NCBI GenBank assembly: GCA_003280245.1
Contig: QCFN01000004.1
Span: 18,491 to 82,490, forward strand
Source: Prochlorococcus sp. AG-363-J23
GTDB taxonomy: Bacteria; Cyanobacteriota; Cyanobacteriia; PCC-6307; Cyanobiaceae
Reading direction: 5' to 3'
Length of the DNA stretch: 64,000 nt
Below the pieces are notes generated by a model. It was not told the origin of the DNA and did no database searches. It saw nothing but the letters and a program-made list of their open reading frames with translations. Every line of letters begins with the position of its first letter. The stretch's first letter is position 1. Shown here one piece after another: positions 17,266-25,234 of this stretch. A program made the translations under genes and the position numbers.

Positions 17266-17697
17266 TCATTGAGAAGTTCCATGTGTTGAACATGGCATCC
17301 AGAAACTACCCATTTTGTGAACACCTAAACATCCAAGTTTCTTAGCCTCTTCTTCTGCCTGAGATCTTGTGGGATAAGCATAAATGTTCTTCAAAGAGGA
17401 ATCTGAATTCTCAAGAGTTTGTTCAATAAATGGTCCTTCTGGACTCCAAACTTTAAGTCCCATTGTTGTTATCCCTGCAGAAAAAATACCCATTCCAACA
17501 ATAGAAGCATTAACAACTCCCATAGCTACAACACCAAGAGAAACAACTCCCATTGGGACTATTCCTATAGTTACAATTCCCATTGGGACAATCCCAATGG
17601 AGATCATTCCAAGAGGGGCTATACCTATAGCAATTTTTTTAGGCTTACTACCACAATGGGCTGGACCATCTGATTGAGGCTGAGAAGAGTTTGTCAA
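17266..17697 (-). CDS. repeat protein with C-terminal DUF3721 domain
   Basis: 143 residues in two parts. Residues about 23-82 form a highly regular repeat of five-to-six-residue units of the type GIVPMG / GIVTIG / GVVSLG / GVVAMG, a pattern expected to coil into a hydrophobic beta-solenoid or membrane-inserting rod. Residues 104-140 are a DUF3721 domain (YPTRSQAEEEAKKLGCLG, HKMGSFWMPCSTH) with two Cys and two His in a CxGxHKMGxxWMPCxxH layout. It is 20 bases downstream of another DUF3721 gene on the same strand, so they are probably one operon. No function is established for DUF3721. Confidence 0.7.
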   Translation of the reverse strand: MTNSSQPQSDGPAHCGSKPKKIAIGIAPLGMISIGIVPMGIVTIGIVPMGVVSLGVVAMGVVNASIVGMGIFSAGITTMGLKVWSPEGPFIEQTLENSDSSLKNIYAYPTRSQAEEEAKKLGCLGVHKMGSFWMPCSTHGTSQ

Positions 17698-17717
17698 AAT
17701 TCTTTTTTTTCAGTGAT

Positions 17718-17963
17718 CTAGTGGTTGTGATGATGATGTCCATGTCCACCATGCTTTTTATGCATTTTATGGCTATTGCAAGGCATCCACTTGTCACCCA
17801 TTTTATGGGCGCCAATGCAGTTGAAACTTTTAGCTGCCTTTTCCGCCTCTGCTCTGGTATTAAAAAGAGCGGGACTCCCACTTTTTTTAGATTCAGAAGA
17901 ACAACCTATCAATGCAAATGAGGCTGTAGCCGCAAGCATTGAGAACAAAAAAGTTTTCCTCAC
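17718..17963 (-). CDS. DUF3721 lipoprotein with histidine-rich tail
   Basis: 81 residues. A lipoprotein signal (FLFSMLAATASFALIGC; lipobox ALIGC with Cys21) is followed by a DUF3721 domain (RAEAEKAAKSFNCIGAHKMG, DKWMPCNSH) and a tail dominated by His, Lys and Gly (KMHKKHGGHGHHHHNH). The tail and the Cys/His motif suggest metal binding at the membrane surface. It lies beside a B12-regulated HupE transporter, which fits cobalt or nickel handling, but that link is inference. First gene of a two-gene operon with 17266-17697. Confidence 0.75.
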   Translation of the reverse strand: MRKTFLFSMLAATASFALIGCSSESKKSGSPALFNTRAEAEKAAKSFNCIGAHKMGDKWMPCNSHKMHKKHGGHGHHHHNH

Positions 17964-18303
17964 AAAGATTCATAAGTTTGAGATTATCAATCTAGCAGCA
18001 GATTTAGAACTTTTAGGCATGAAATCGCATAAAAAATCAGCGATCTAAAATTATTCCCTCTATTATCTCTGCAGGAGATTGAATTTATTGGGTGATGACT
18101 TCTCTCCTTATAAAGAGGCAAACCTGCACAAATTTTTAATAGATCCAATTCAAACCAAACTAGAGTCTTCCTAGATCGTTCTCTTGATTCATCCGAAGAC
18201 TCAATTTACTTTAGCGTCGAGGACTGGAAATTCCAATCCAAAGCCTAAGGCCATATCTATAGCTCTAACAAATACGTTTACTACCCCATACCGGGTTCTT
18301 CTA

Positions 18304-18456
18304 ATGGAACCAAAGACTCCTAACAAAAAGAAATCATTAATTGGTTGGATACTAATTGCAATAACACTGACCGGTGGAATTGCCTTGTATTACCGGCAAT
18401 ATCCATCGCCAGAGACAAGAAGAGAGCTATCAGCAGAGGGAATATTTGTTGATTAA
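18304..18456 (+). CDS. small membrane protein (50 aa)
   Basis: The frame is open from 18184, but the ATG at 18304 gives a sensible protein: MEPKTPNKKKS, one helix (LIGWILIAITLTGGIALYY) and RQYPSPETRRELSAEGIFVD. The upstream part lacks protein character. Function unknown. Confidence 0.6.
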   Translation: MEPKTPNKKKSLIGWILIAITLTGGIALYYRQYPSPETRRELSAEGIFVD

Positions 18457-18681
18457 ATCAAGCAGACTCGTGATCTAGTCATTATCTTTTCCCTTCCACC
18501 TAGCTAGTACCAATTGGATCTTTAAAAGACCTAGCAGCAAAAAACCAGCAAGGTATTTCAAGGTCTCTCGATCCTGCTCTCAAAACAAATAGTAGGCAAG
18601 GCCTCATCTCCCAATAATTTATTTTTAAGTGAAGGGTGTTTTACCTCTTTTGAGAGAAGCTCCCTTTAGTTAACAAATCGA
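18457..18681. other. intergenic spacer
   Basis: No gene or RNA seen; presumably holds the promoter of the desaturase gene. Confidence 0.5.
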
Positions 18682-19896
18682 TTGATCAGCTTGGATAAAA
18701 CACAACCTCCTATCACAAACCAAAAAAGGATTCGGAATTTTCGGTTTTCTGGTCTCAAAGGAAAGGCTCTTGCAATAAAGATGAGCGATATTCCAAGCAT
18801 AAAAGCCATTACGGAAGTAGTTCCTAAGCACTGTTTCGCACGTAAGACATCAACTTCCTTGGCCTACCTTTTTCAATCAGTCGCAATCCAGGCAGTAGTT
18901 GTCGCGATAGGACTATCCATTCCTGTCACGCAAGCAATGATTCCTGTTTGGATTCTGTATGCCTTTATTTCAGGGACTACCGCAATGGGCTTCTGGGTTA
19001 TCGCTCACGAATGTGGGCATGGAGCCTTCTCGGATAACAGAACTTTGCAAACAGTTGTTGGTTATCTACTGCACTCGTTCTTGCTCGTTCCATATTTTTC
19101 TTGGCAAAGATCACATTCCATTCATCATCGCTTTACTAATCACATAACTGATGGAGAGACTCACGTGCCATTAGTTGTCGGTGGCAATGGTATTAAAGAA
19201 AAAATCGGAGGAGAGAACGAATTAGCTCTCGCAACTGCTCTAGGCAAAACTAGATATGGGCTAATGCAACTCATATTGCACCTTGGCTTTGGTTGGCCTG
19301 CATATTTGCTAACTGGCAGCACAGGGGGCCCTAAATACGGAACTTCAAACCACTTTTGGCCAAGGAAACCCTTCTCTAAAAAGCTTTGGCCTTCAAATTG
19401 GGCAAAGAAGGTTTGGATCTCAGATCTTGGGGTAGTTTTGGTATTAGTAGGACTTTTTATGTCAGGACTTAAATATGGAATAACTCCTTTAATAACAATG
19501 TACATAGGTCCGTTATTAGTAGTCAATTGCTGGCTAGTTATTTACACCTGGCTTCACCATACGGATACCGATGTCCCTCACCTTTCCAACTCAAACTTCA
19601 CTTTTATAAGAGGTGCCTTCCTTTCAATTGATCGACCTTATGGAAAAATTCTTAATTTCCTACATCATCAGATTGGATCAAGCCATGTAATTCATCACAT
19701 TTTCCCAACAATTCCTCATTACCATGCAATAGAGGCAACTATTGCAATTAAAGAAGCTTTTCCTAAGAGCTATCTTTTCAATCCAGTTCCAATCCATAAA
19801 GCTCTCTGGAATATTGCTTGTAATTGCATTGCTGTTGAGTTAGAGAAAAACAATGGTCAATATATTTGGCAGAACTCTTACATTAATCAGAAATAA
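18682..19896 (+). CDS. desA: membrane fatty acid desaturase, delta-12 (DesA/FAD2) type
   Basis: 404 residues with the three histidine boxes of acyl-lipid desaturases: HECGH at 109-113, HSIHH at 145-149 and HVIHH at 335-339, separated by hydrophobic spans. The context around the first box (HECGHGAFSDNRTLQTVVG) and the ending resemble the delta-12/FAD2 group, which introduces a second double bond into membrane-lipid acyl chains. The listed start is a TTG; the in-frame ATG at 18781 (MSDIPSIKAITEVVPK) is an equally good or better start and would give 371 residues. Confidence 0.85.
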   Translation: MISLDKTQPPITNQKRIRNFRFSGLKGKALAIKMSDIPSIKAITEVVPKHCFARKTSTSLAYLFQSVAIQAVVVAIGLSIPVTQAMIPVWILYAFISGTTAMGFWVIAHECGHGAFSDNRTLQTVVGYLLHSFLLVPYFSWQRSHSIHHRFTNHITDGETHVPLVVGGNGIKEKIGGENELALATALGKTRYGLMQLILHLGFGWPAYLLTGSTGGPKYGTSNHFWPRKPFSKKLWPSNWAKKVWISDLGVVLVLVGLFMSGLKYGITPLITMYIGPLLVVNCWLVIYTWLHHTDTDVPHLSNSNFTFIRGAFLSIDRPYGKILNFLHHQIGSSHVIHHIFPTIPHYHAIEATIAIKEAFPKSYLFNPVPIHKALWNIACNCIAVELEKNNGQYIWQNSYINQK

Positions 19897-20093
19897 ACTC
19901 CTCTTATTCTGATGAATTTTTAATTAAAAATCTTGGCACGAAAACCTCGAGACAAAGAAATAAGCCTATCGCAATGCATCTAAAAGCCTTCATCATTTAA
20001 ATACCCTTATTTCTCTAACAAGAAACTAGCTTGCTTTATAGAACAAATATGCTTTTGTGAGCCATCAAACTTAAATAAGCTCAGAACTCATTG
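19897..20093. other. intergenic spacer
   Basis: No gene seen between the convergent desaturase and small membrane protein genes. Confidence 0.5.
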
Positions 20094-20288
20094 CTATCCA
20101 ATCCCTGGTATATCAAAAGGAAGCTTGTCTCCTACTGACACCAAAAAGTTTTGAACAGCAGGTACACGTAATAGGGCTAAAGGAAGAACAATGTTCAATA
20201 CAATCCAGGCTCCTCCAATGATTGGCGCGTATTTGCCAAACTTTTTGAGAAAGCCTTTTTGTTCTGTTTCTTCTGTCATTTTTTTCAA
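20094..20288 (-). CDS. small membrane protein (64 aa)
   Basis: MKKMTEETEQKGFLKKFGKY precedes one hydrophobic helix (APIIGGAWIVLNIVLPLALL) and a short amphipathic end (VSVGDKLPFDIPGIG). The start may be the first or the second Met. It resembles small conserved cyanobacterial membrane proteins; no role known. Confidence 0.65.
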   Translation of the reverse strand: MKKMTEETEQKGFLKKFGKYAPIIGGAWIVLNIVLPLALLRVPAVQNFLVSVGDKLPFDIPGIG

Positions 20289-20409
20289 AAGAGCTAGAGC
20301 CTAGATGCTTTCTAGCTATCTATAGTACTTCTAGGACTAAAGGACGCAGTCCCGTTGAACAAAGGAATGCAATCGCAAAAGTTCAAAAAATTCCAACATG
20401 ATATAAAAA

Positions 20410-20988
20410 GAATTATCGTTTTCATTATTGGTTCTAGGAGATCTAATCGGACCTGAGCGCAACTGTGACGCACTATTGAATCGCCTTCAAAAGCTCAGCC
20501 GCGGAGAGTTAAAGCCTGAGTGCCTCTATGGCTGATGGGAAGAGCAACTGCTGGCAAAGCGAGGATTTCATGTAATCGAAAGGCCGATACTCTGCAGCTG
20601 AACCAAGAAGAAGATGCAGTTACTGCACTGCTAAAGAATGTTGATCCTTCTCATTTGAACCAGCTCTCATCACTTCAATTTGGCTTCATTGAACTGAACT
20701 GCACTCTCATCCATGGAAGCTCTTCAGATGTGGGCAAATATCACACCTAAAACCTTTCCAGTGCCCCTCCTTGACCAACTAACCCATCTCAGTGTGAACA
20801 GACTGTTCACAGCACGCAGTACAAAACAATTTCATCTTGAACTAACTGGGCGCGATCGAATCGCTAGTCAAGGATCTGAACGAGGAGCATCAACAACAAC
20901 AGAAAGCGCTCAAGCGAAGCGTGATTGGAATTGGAGCAGGAGTGAATTACATCCTGTTGACGTTGGCAGTGATAAAAAGACTTCCTGA
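20410..20988 (+). pseudogene. metallophosphoesterase (calcineurin-like) gene with several frameshifts
   Basis: Successive fragments in different frames rebuild one protein. VLGDLIGPERNCDALLNRLQ with KLSRGELKPECLYG is first, with the GD metal-site motif. Next is MGRATAGKARISCNRK and VTALLKNVDPSHLNQLSSLQ then FGFIELNCTLIHGSSSDVG. Then PLLDQLTHLSVNRLFTARST with KQFHLELTG, then ESLVKDLNEEHQQQQKALKR with SVIGIGAGVNYIL, and finally DVGSDKKTS with the stop at 20986-20988. At least three indels are needed. The fragments resemble a cyanobacterial metallophosphoesterase family. The stretch is clearly less AT-rich than its surroundings, so it may be an older or transferred gene. Confidence 0.6.
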
Positions 20989-21030
20989 ACGCCGCCGGCA
21001 GTCAAACCAACAACAAAGGGATGGGATACG

Positions 21031-21162
21031 TCTAAAAATCTTCCTTATCTAAGGCTAGAGAAGACTTTAAACAATAAATTCTTACCTACTTTATTGATAA
21101 GATATTTTTGGCTTAATCTAACATGTTAGGTTAACTATATCAAATAATACATTATCTGGCCT
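21031..21162. other. AT-rich leader of the glycosyltransferase gene
   Basis: AT-rich spacer at the left edge of the island; presumably a promoter region. Confidence 0.4.
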
Positions 21163-22365
21163 GTGGAAGGAAAGAACGAAAAAATAGTTTTTCTTGGGAA
21201 TCAAGATAATTTTGGATTTCTTTTTTGCAAGGAAGCAATCAAAAGAGGTTTTGAGGCTAAGTTATTAATCACACAAAAGAATATACATAGATCTGATCCG
21301 GATAATTTAAGAGAAGGTGAATATAAAAAGAATAACAATTGGATTGTAAAAGGCAAGAGAGATACACTCTTGGACCTCTTGAATGAAGAAAAACTAACTT
21401 TAATCTCATGCGGGATGGATATTTTGGATGTTCTCCAATTCCCTAATAAATCAGCCATTAAAATATTCATTCCGACTGGCAGTGATCTTGCAATGTGGCC
21501 ATTTATAGATGAACAGCGTGCAGAACATCCCAATCATTTGTTATTCAAACATGTTTTTATTAAAAACATGTTTGAACTTGATGCTATATTTAGCGCACAA
21601 TTAGACTGTGACTTTGCGGCAAGAATTTTAGGACTTTCATCTATTACTCATACTAGTTGGTTTTGGAATCTCCCTATAGAATATATGAATACGAACAGTC
21701 AATACTTTACTGAACTTGTCAATTCTAAATTTGTAGAAAAGTCAAAGAAAAGAATATTTTTTTGCCCAACTCGTAAGAATGGTGACCCTCGATTTACTCA
21801 TTACAAAGGTATAGAAAAATTAGTTGAAGGCTTTAGAATTGCAATTGCCCAAATGTCACAATTAGATAAAGAAGGATTATTATTTGTAAACACTTTAAAT
21901 GGTAATAATTCAATTTCTTATGGAAAGAAAGATTTTAAAATTCAATGTGATTCACTTTTTAAAGAAAACAAAGTTGATAATCTTTGGCTTAGAGATATGC
22001 AGTCTTCCATTCTGTGGGATTGTTATCAAGATAGCCGAGTTATTTGCTTGGATCAGTTTGGACAATTTCATGGTATTTTGGGGGGGTGCGCAAGAGAAGC
22101 ACTTTATTTTGGAACCCCAGTTATTACTGGCTCACTTGGGAAAAAAGATTTCATGGTAAAGCATAGATATGGATCCGAGCCATATATTTTTGAAGCACAT
22201 ACTGCAAACGAGATTGCTGAACATATAGTTAAATTTACGAGAATGGGAGATGATGATTTTTTTAAAGTATGCCAAGCTTCGAAAGAATGGTCCAAGAATA
22301 TAGGAGGAAGTCATTGTTATGACTGCATCTTTAATTTCATTAATCAAGCAAGGCTAAGGAAATGA
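21163..22365 (+). CDS. glycosyltransferase-like protein (GT-B type)
   Basis: 400 residues. The N-terminal domain starts with a Rossmann strand (KIVFLGNQDNFGFLFCKEAI). The C-terminal domain has the nucleotide-sugar loop pattern FGQFHGILGGCAREALYFGT then PVITG and a final YIFEAHTANEIAEHI helix, typical of GT-B (GT4-like) enzymes. A polar CPTRKNGDPRF motif lies at the domain junction. Acceptor and sugar are unknown; position in an island with formyl-, methyl- and carbamoyltransferase-type genes suggests surface-glycan assembly. Start is GTG at 21163. Very AT-rich. Confidence 0.75.
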   Translation: MEGKNEKIVFLGNQDNFGFLFCKEAIKRGFEAKLLITQKNIHRSDPDNLREGEYKKNNNWIVKGKRDTLLDLLNEEKLTLISCGMDILDVLQFPNKSAIKIFIPTGSDLAMWPFIDEQRAEHPNHLLFKHVFIKNMFELDAIFSAQLDCDFAARILGLSSITHTSWFWNLPIEYMNTNSQYFTELVNSKFVEKSKKRIFFCPTRKNGDPRFTHYKGIEKLVEGFRIAIAQMSQLDKEGLLFVNTLNGNNSISYGKKDFKIQCDSLFKENKVDNLWLRDMQSSILWDCYQDSRVICLDQFGQFHGILGGCAREALYFGTPVITGSLGKKDFMVKHRYGSEPYIFEAHTANEIAEHIVKFTRMGDDDFFKVCQASKEWSKNIGGSHCYDCIFNFINQARLRK

Positions 22366-22454
22366 TCGCATTGGTTGCTAGCAAAAAATTAGGCGTAGAT
22401 ATTCTGAAATAATATATTTATAGCTTGAAGTAGGAATTATTTTAGACACTTGTA

Positions 22455-23259
22455 ATGACAGGCAAGATAAAAACTTTTTATCCACAAATAGTTGATTACT
22501 GTAGAGATATAGGATTGGAATTAATGGTATTAGATTATTCTCGATTAACTAAATTCATTTTAGAGTTTGAACCTGATTTGTGTTTAATTTGTGGATAATA
22601 AAATAGAGCAATCTCAAGTTAAGAAGAGGATGCATAGGCTTGCATAATTCATTACTTCATGCATTCAGAGGAGGTACTCCTCTCGCCTAGCGTGTACTAA
22701 AGGAGACTCTATTGTAGGCACTAGTTTGTGGAACTTGGATAGTCTCATAGACTCGGGAGATATTATTTATTAATGGAAATTAAAAGTCAAGGATGATCAG
22801 TAAATTTAAGAAATTCTGTCAGTTTTAGAAGAAATCGTTAGTTACAATATAGGTTCTTAGGCGAGCTAATGTTTATCCGGGAATTGTCAGGAAACTCCAC
22901 GAAGTAAAGAAGGAGTATCGTTTGGAGCATAGACAAAAGGAGGACTCACTAATTGAATGGAATATTAATCTAAAGGATCTTAGAAACTATTTCAGAGCTC
23001 TTCAAAACCCTTATACTCAATTGTATTTTTCCTATAAAGGTATAGATTGTCTAATTTTTGATCTTAAAATTTCATCTGCGAAATGTTATGGAAGCCTAGT
23101 AAAATTATTTCCTATTATAATTCTTATATGTCGGTATCTGCTGGTTTTAATAATGAGGGCTTATTAATTTCAGCTGTAAGAACAGATAGCCGTGATAGAA
23201 ACTTGTTTCTGAGAAACTCTTCAAAATTAGGTATATTAGTATACCCATTCAACGGTTAA
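22455..23259 (+). pseudogene. sugar N-formyltransferase-like gene, several nonsense and frameshift changes
   Basis: The N-terminal part from ATG 22455 reads MTGKIKTFYPQIVDYCRD and ends LEFEPDLCLICG. The catalytic region follows as LHNSLLHAFRGGTPLA, then TAG, RVLK, then after a shift KGDSIVGTSLWNLDSLIDSG and DIIY, TAA, WKLKVKDDQ. This is the formyltransferase pattern (HxSLLPxxRGGxPxxW, GxxIDSGDI). The C-terminal part is intact as IEWNINLKDLRNYFRALQNP and YTQLYFSYKG (22922-23167), then in another frame EGLLISAVRTDSRDRN and an end at 23259. Fmt-fold enzymes with such motifs formylate aminosugars in surface glycans. This copy cannot make a complete protein. Confidence 0.7.
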
Positions 23260-23275
23260 AGGTTGCAAGATACCT

Positions 23276-24817
23276 ATGCAGGAAGTAGTCCACGTGATTA
23301 AGTTGTCAAATTGCTTTATTGAGCCATCATGTAGTTATGTGGTTAAGAGTGTTCCAATTGCGTATAGTTCAAGTTTCTATAATATTGCAGCGGCATTAAC
23401 CTTAAATGGTTTTAATGCAAAAACAAATAACATTAAATACCCACTTGGTCAAGTATTTAAAAATAATCAAAGACTAAAAGCTAATACGGTACTAAAAGAA
23501 CGCTCTTTTTATTCGATTCTCAATAACGAGCTGAGATTTCTAAGAGAAAGTAAAGCTGGAGAGCACCTTTTAAAGTTATATGGAAGTTCTGAATTAATAG
23601 TTATTCTTGGAGGATTATTTGCTGATATTAAATATACATCAGCAGTTTATGCAATCTCACAATTCTTAGCTGAGGAAACAAACGCAAAGATTTTTAGAAT
23701 AGGGAATTTTGCATTCTTAGAAAACTTTTTTGCTAAATTCCACTCAAAGGGTGTTACTATTCATAATTCAATAGATACAGATTTAGTTGCTCCAACATTA
23801 AACTGGGTTATTGCAAATAGCAATAAAAATGACACAAATAAAATCTCTCCTATTGTCAATATACCCAGCTCACTAACTTATTCGACAGATCTTGAGAGAA
23901 ACATATCAATTATATTATCTCATCATACAAAATCATTATCTAGCTCCCATAGTAATATTTTCTCTGAGCCATTATCACTTAAGCAAAGAGTTCTTACTAT
24001 AGGCTTTGGGTGCCCTCAATCTTGCAGTTTTTGTCCATCCAGGTTAACAACGACTACTAATTATGACTCTCTACTTATCTTTAGCCTACTAAAGTTGTTT
24101 AGCAGATTTTCCCCTAAACAAAGCTTTCTAATTGATTTTCTACATGCAGATCCATTGACACAACCTAATGAATTATTAAAATTAGCTGAAATAATTCAGG
24201 AGTCAAATCAAAAGCTTAATCATGTAGCACGCATCCAGACAAGAGTGGCTTTTCTGAAAGGAAGAAACTATTTAGAAGAATTTAAGCAATTGAAAATAGG
24301 ATTAATTTATTTAGGAATCGAGACAATAAATAAAGATTTATCTAAGAGTCTCAAAAAATATAATAATTTAGCTGAAGACTTTATTGCATTAGCAAAGGAA
24401 TACAAAAAGGAAAAGATCTATATACGTGGAAATTTTATTTTTGGGCTACCAGGTCAAACATCTAGTGAATTAGAAGCAACATATGACTTTATCAAGGATA
24501 ATCCTTTGCTTGTTGGGAATATAGCGCCATATAGACCAATACCTGGAACCCCAGATGGAGATATGTACATAAACAATCTATCTTCCTTGATAGGCAATCT
24601 TGATCCTGACAATTATCCAAAATGGTATGAAGATAGTGATTACAATGCAGATATATACTGTCGAATGTTTATGTCTAGATATGACCAGTCACTCGACAGC
24701 TTGTCTATTGCCTTTGTACCTAAGGAATATAGACAATCATATGCATATATATTTAAAGAAGCCACAAAACTTGTATCAGATACTCATAATATAATTGTCC
24801 GAAGACTAATAAAATGA
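23276..24817 (+). CDS. radical SAM enzyme, possibly with B12-binding-like N-terminal domain
   Basis: 513 residues. The iron-sulfur motif CPQSCSFC has Cys246, Cys250 and Cys253 in the standard CxxxCxxC spacing, preceded by the strand LTIGFG. The first 230 residues look like a Rossmann domain (ELIVILGGLFADIKYTSAVY), in the place where many radical SAM proteins carry a cobalamin domain, but I see no clear DxHxxG. The barrel end has NFIFGLPGQTSSELEATYDF and IAPYRPIPGTPDG. Substrate unknown. ATG at 23276, directly after the formyltransferase pseudogene. Confidence 0.85.
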   Translation: MQEVVHVIKLSNCFIEPSCSYVVKSVPIAYSSSFYNIAAALTLNGFNAKTNNIKYPLGQVFKNNQRLKANTVLKERSFYSILNNELRFLRESKAGEHLLKLYGSSELIVILGGLFADIKYTSAVYAISQFLAEETNAKIFRIGNFAFLENFFAKFHSKGVTIHNSIDTDLVAPTLNWVIANSNKNDTNKISPIVNIPSSLTYSTDLERNISIILSHHTKSLSSSHSNIFSEPLSLKQRVLTIGFGCPQSCSFCPSRLTTTTNYDSLLIFSLLKLFSRFSPKQSFLIDFLHADPLTQPNELLKLAEIIQESNQKLNHVARIQTRVAFLKGRNYLEEFKQLKIGLIYLGIETINKDLSKSLKKYNNLAEDFIALAKEYKKEKIYIRGNFIFGLPGQTSSELEATYDFIKDNPLLVGNIAPYRPIPGTPDGDMYINNLSSLIGNLDPDNYPKWYEDSDYNADIYCRMFMSRYDQSLDSLSIAFVPKEYRQSYAYIFKEATKLVSDTHNIIVRRLIK

Positions 24818-24883
24818 ACATAACAAATATAATTTTATCCAGGAGGATCTCTTGAATACATTATAATGATTTTGCTTGATTGC

Positions 24884-24919
24884 CCATGTTAATTGAATAC
24901 AGTAATTTAATTAACATGG
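24884..24919. repeat. 11-bp perfect inverted repeat
   Basis: CCATGTTAATT (24884-24894) and AATTAACATGG (24909-24919) with a 14-base loop, 67 bases after the radical SAM gene. It could be an untypical terminator (no T tract) or a protein site. Confidence 0.45.
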
Positions 24920-25016
24920 CATGCTGGATCTTTACAAGGTAGTCAATAGAGAGATTCTGATGTGAATATAAGTTTCTATTAATTAGCAGCTTGTATTTAA
25001 ATTGTGTGTTTTTGAA

Positions 25017-25154
25017 ATGGCCATAATTGACGCTTTACTCCAGAAGTTAACCCAGCAACCTATGCCTACGTATTCAACCAATGACAAAGATAAACTAAGC
25101 CTGAATTTGCCTAAAAAAATATCTGAAAGGATTATAGAGTTAATCCAAATTTAG
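25017..25154 (+). CDS. possible small protein (45 aa)
   Basis: ATG at 25017; MAIIDALLQKLTQQP then LSLNLPKKISERIIELIQI. The end looks like an amphipathic helix of a small DNA- or partner-binding protein. No ribosome site of note, low certainty. Confidence 0.3.
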   Translation: MAIIDALLQKLTQQPMPTYSTNDKDKLSLNLPKKISERIIELIQI

Positions 25155-25234
25155 GAATCTCTACAAAGAGAGATCCAGATTCACACTGGTCAAAATAAAA
25201 CCTATCGCTATTGATTAATAGTGATCAAATATTT

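Noticed and set aside
17384..17677. Plus-strand frames of 84-97 residues over the DUF3721 gene
   Set aside because: Their repeats are the antisense image of the real GxVxxG repeat on the minus strand.
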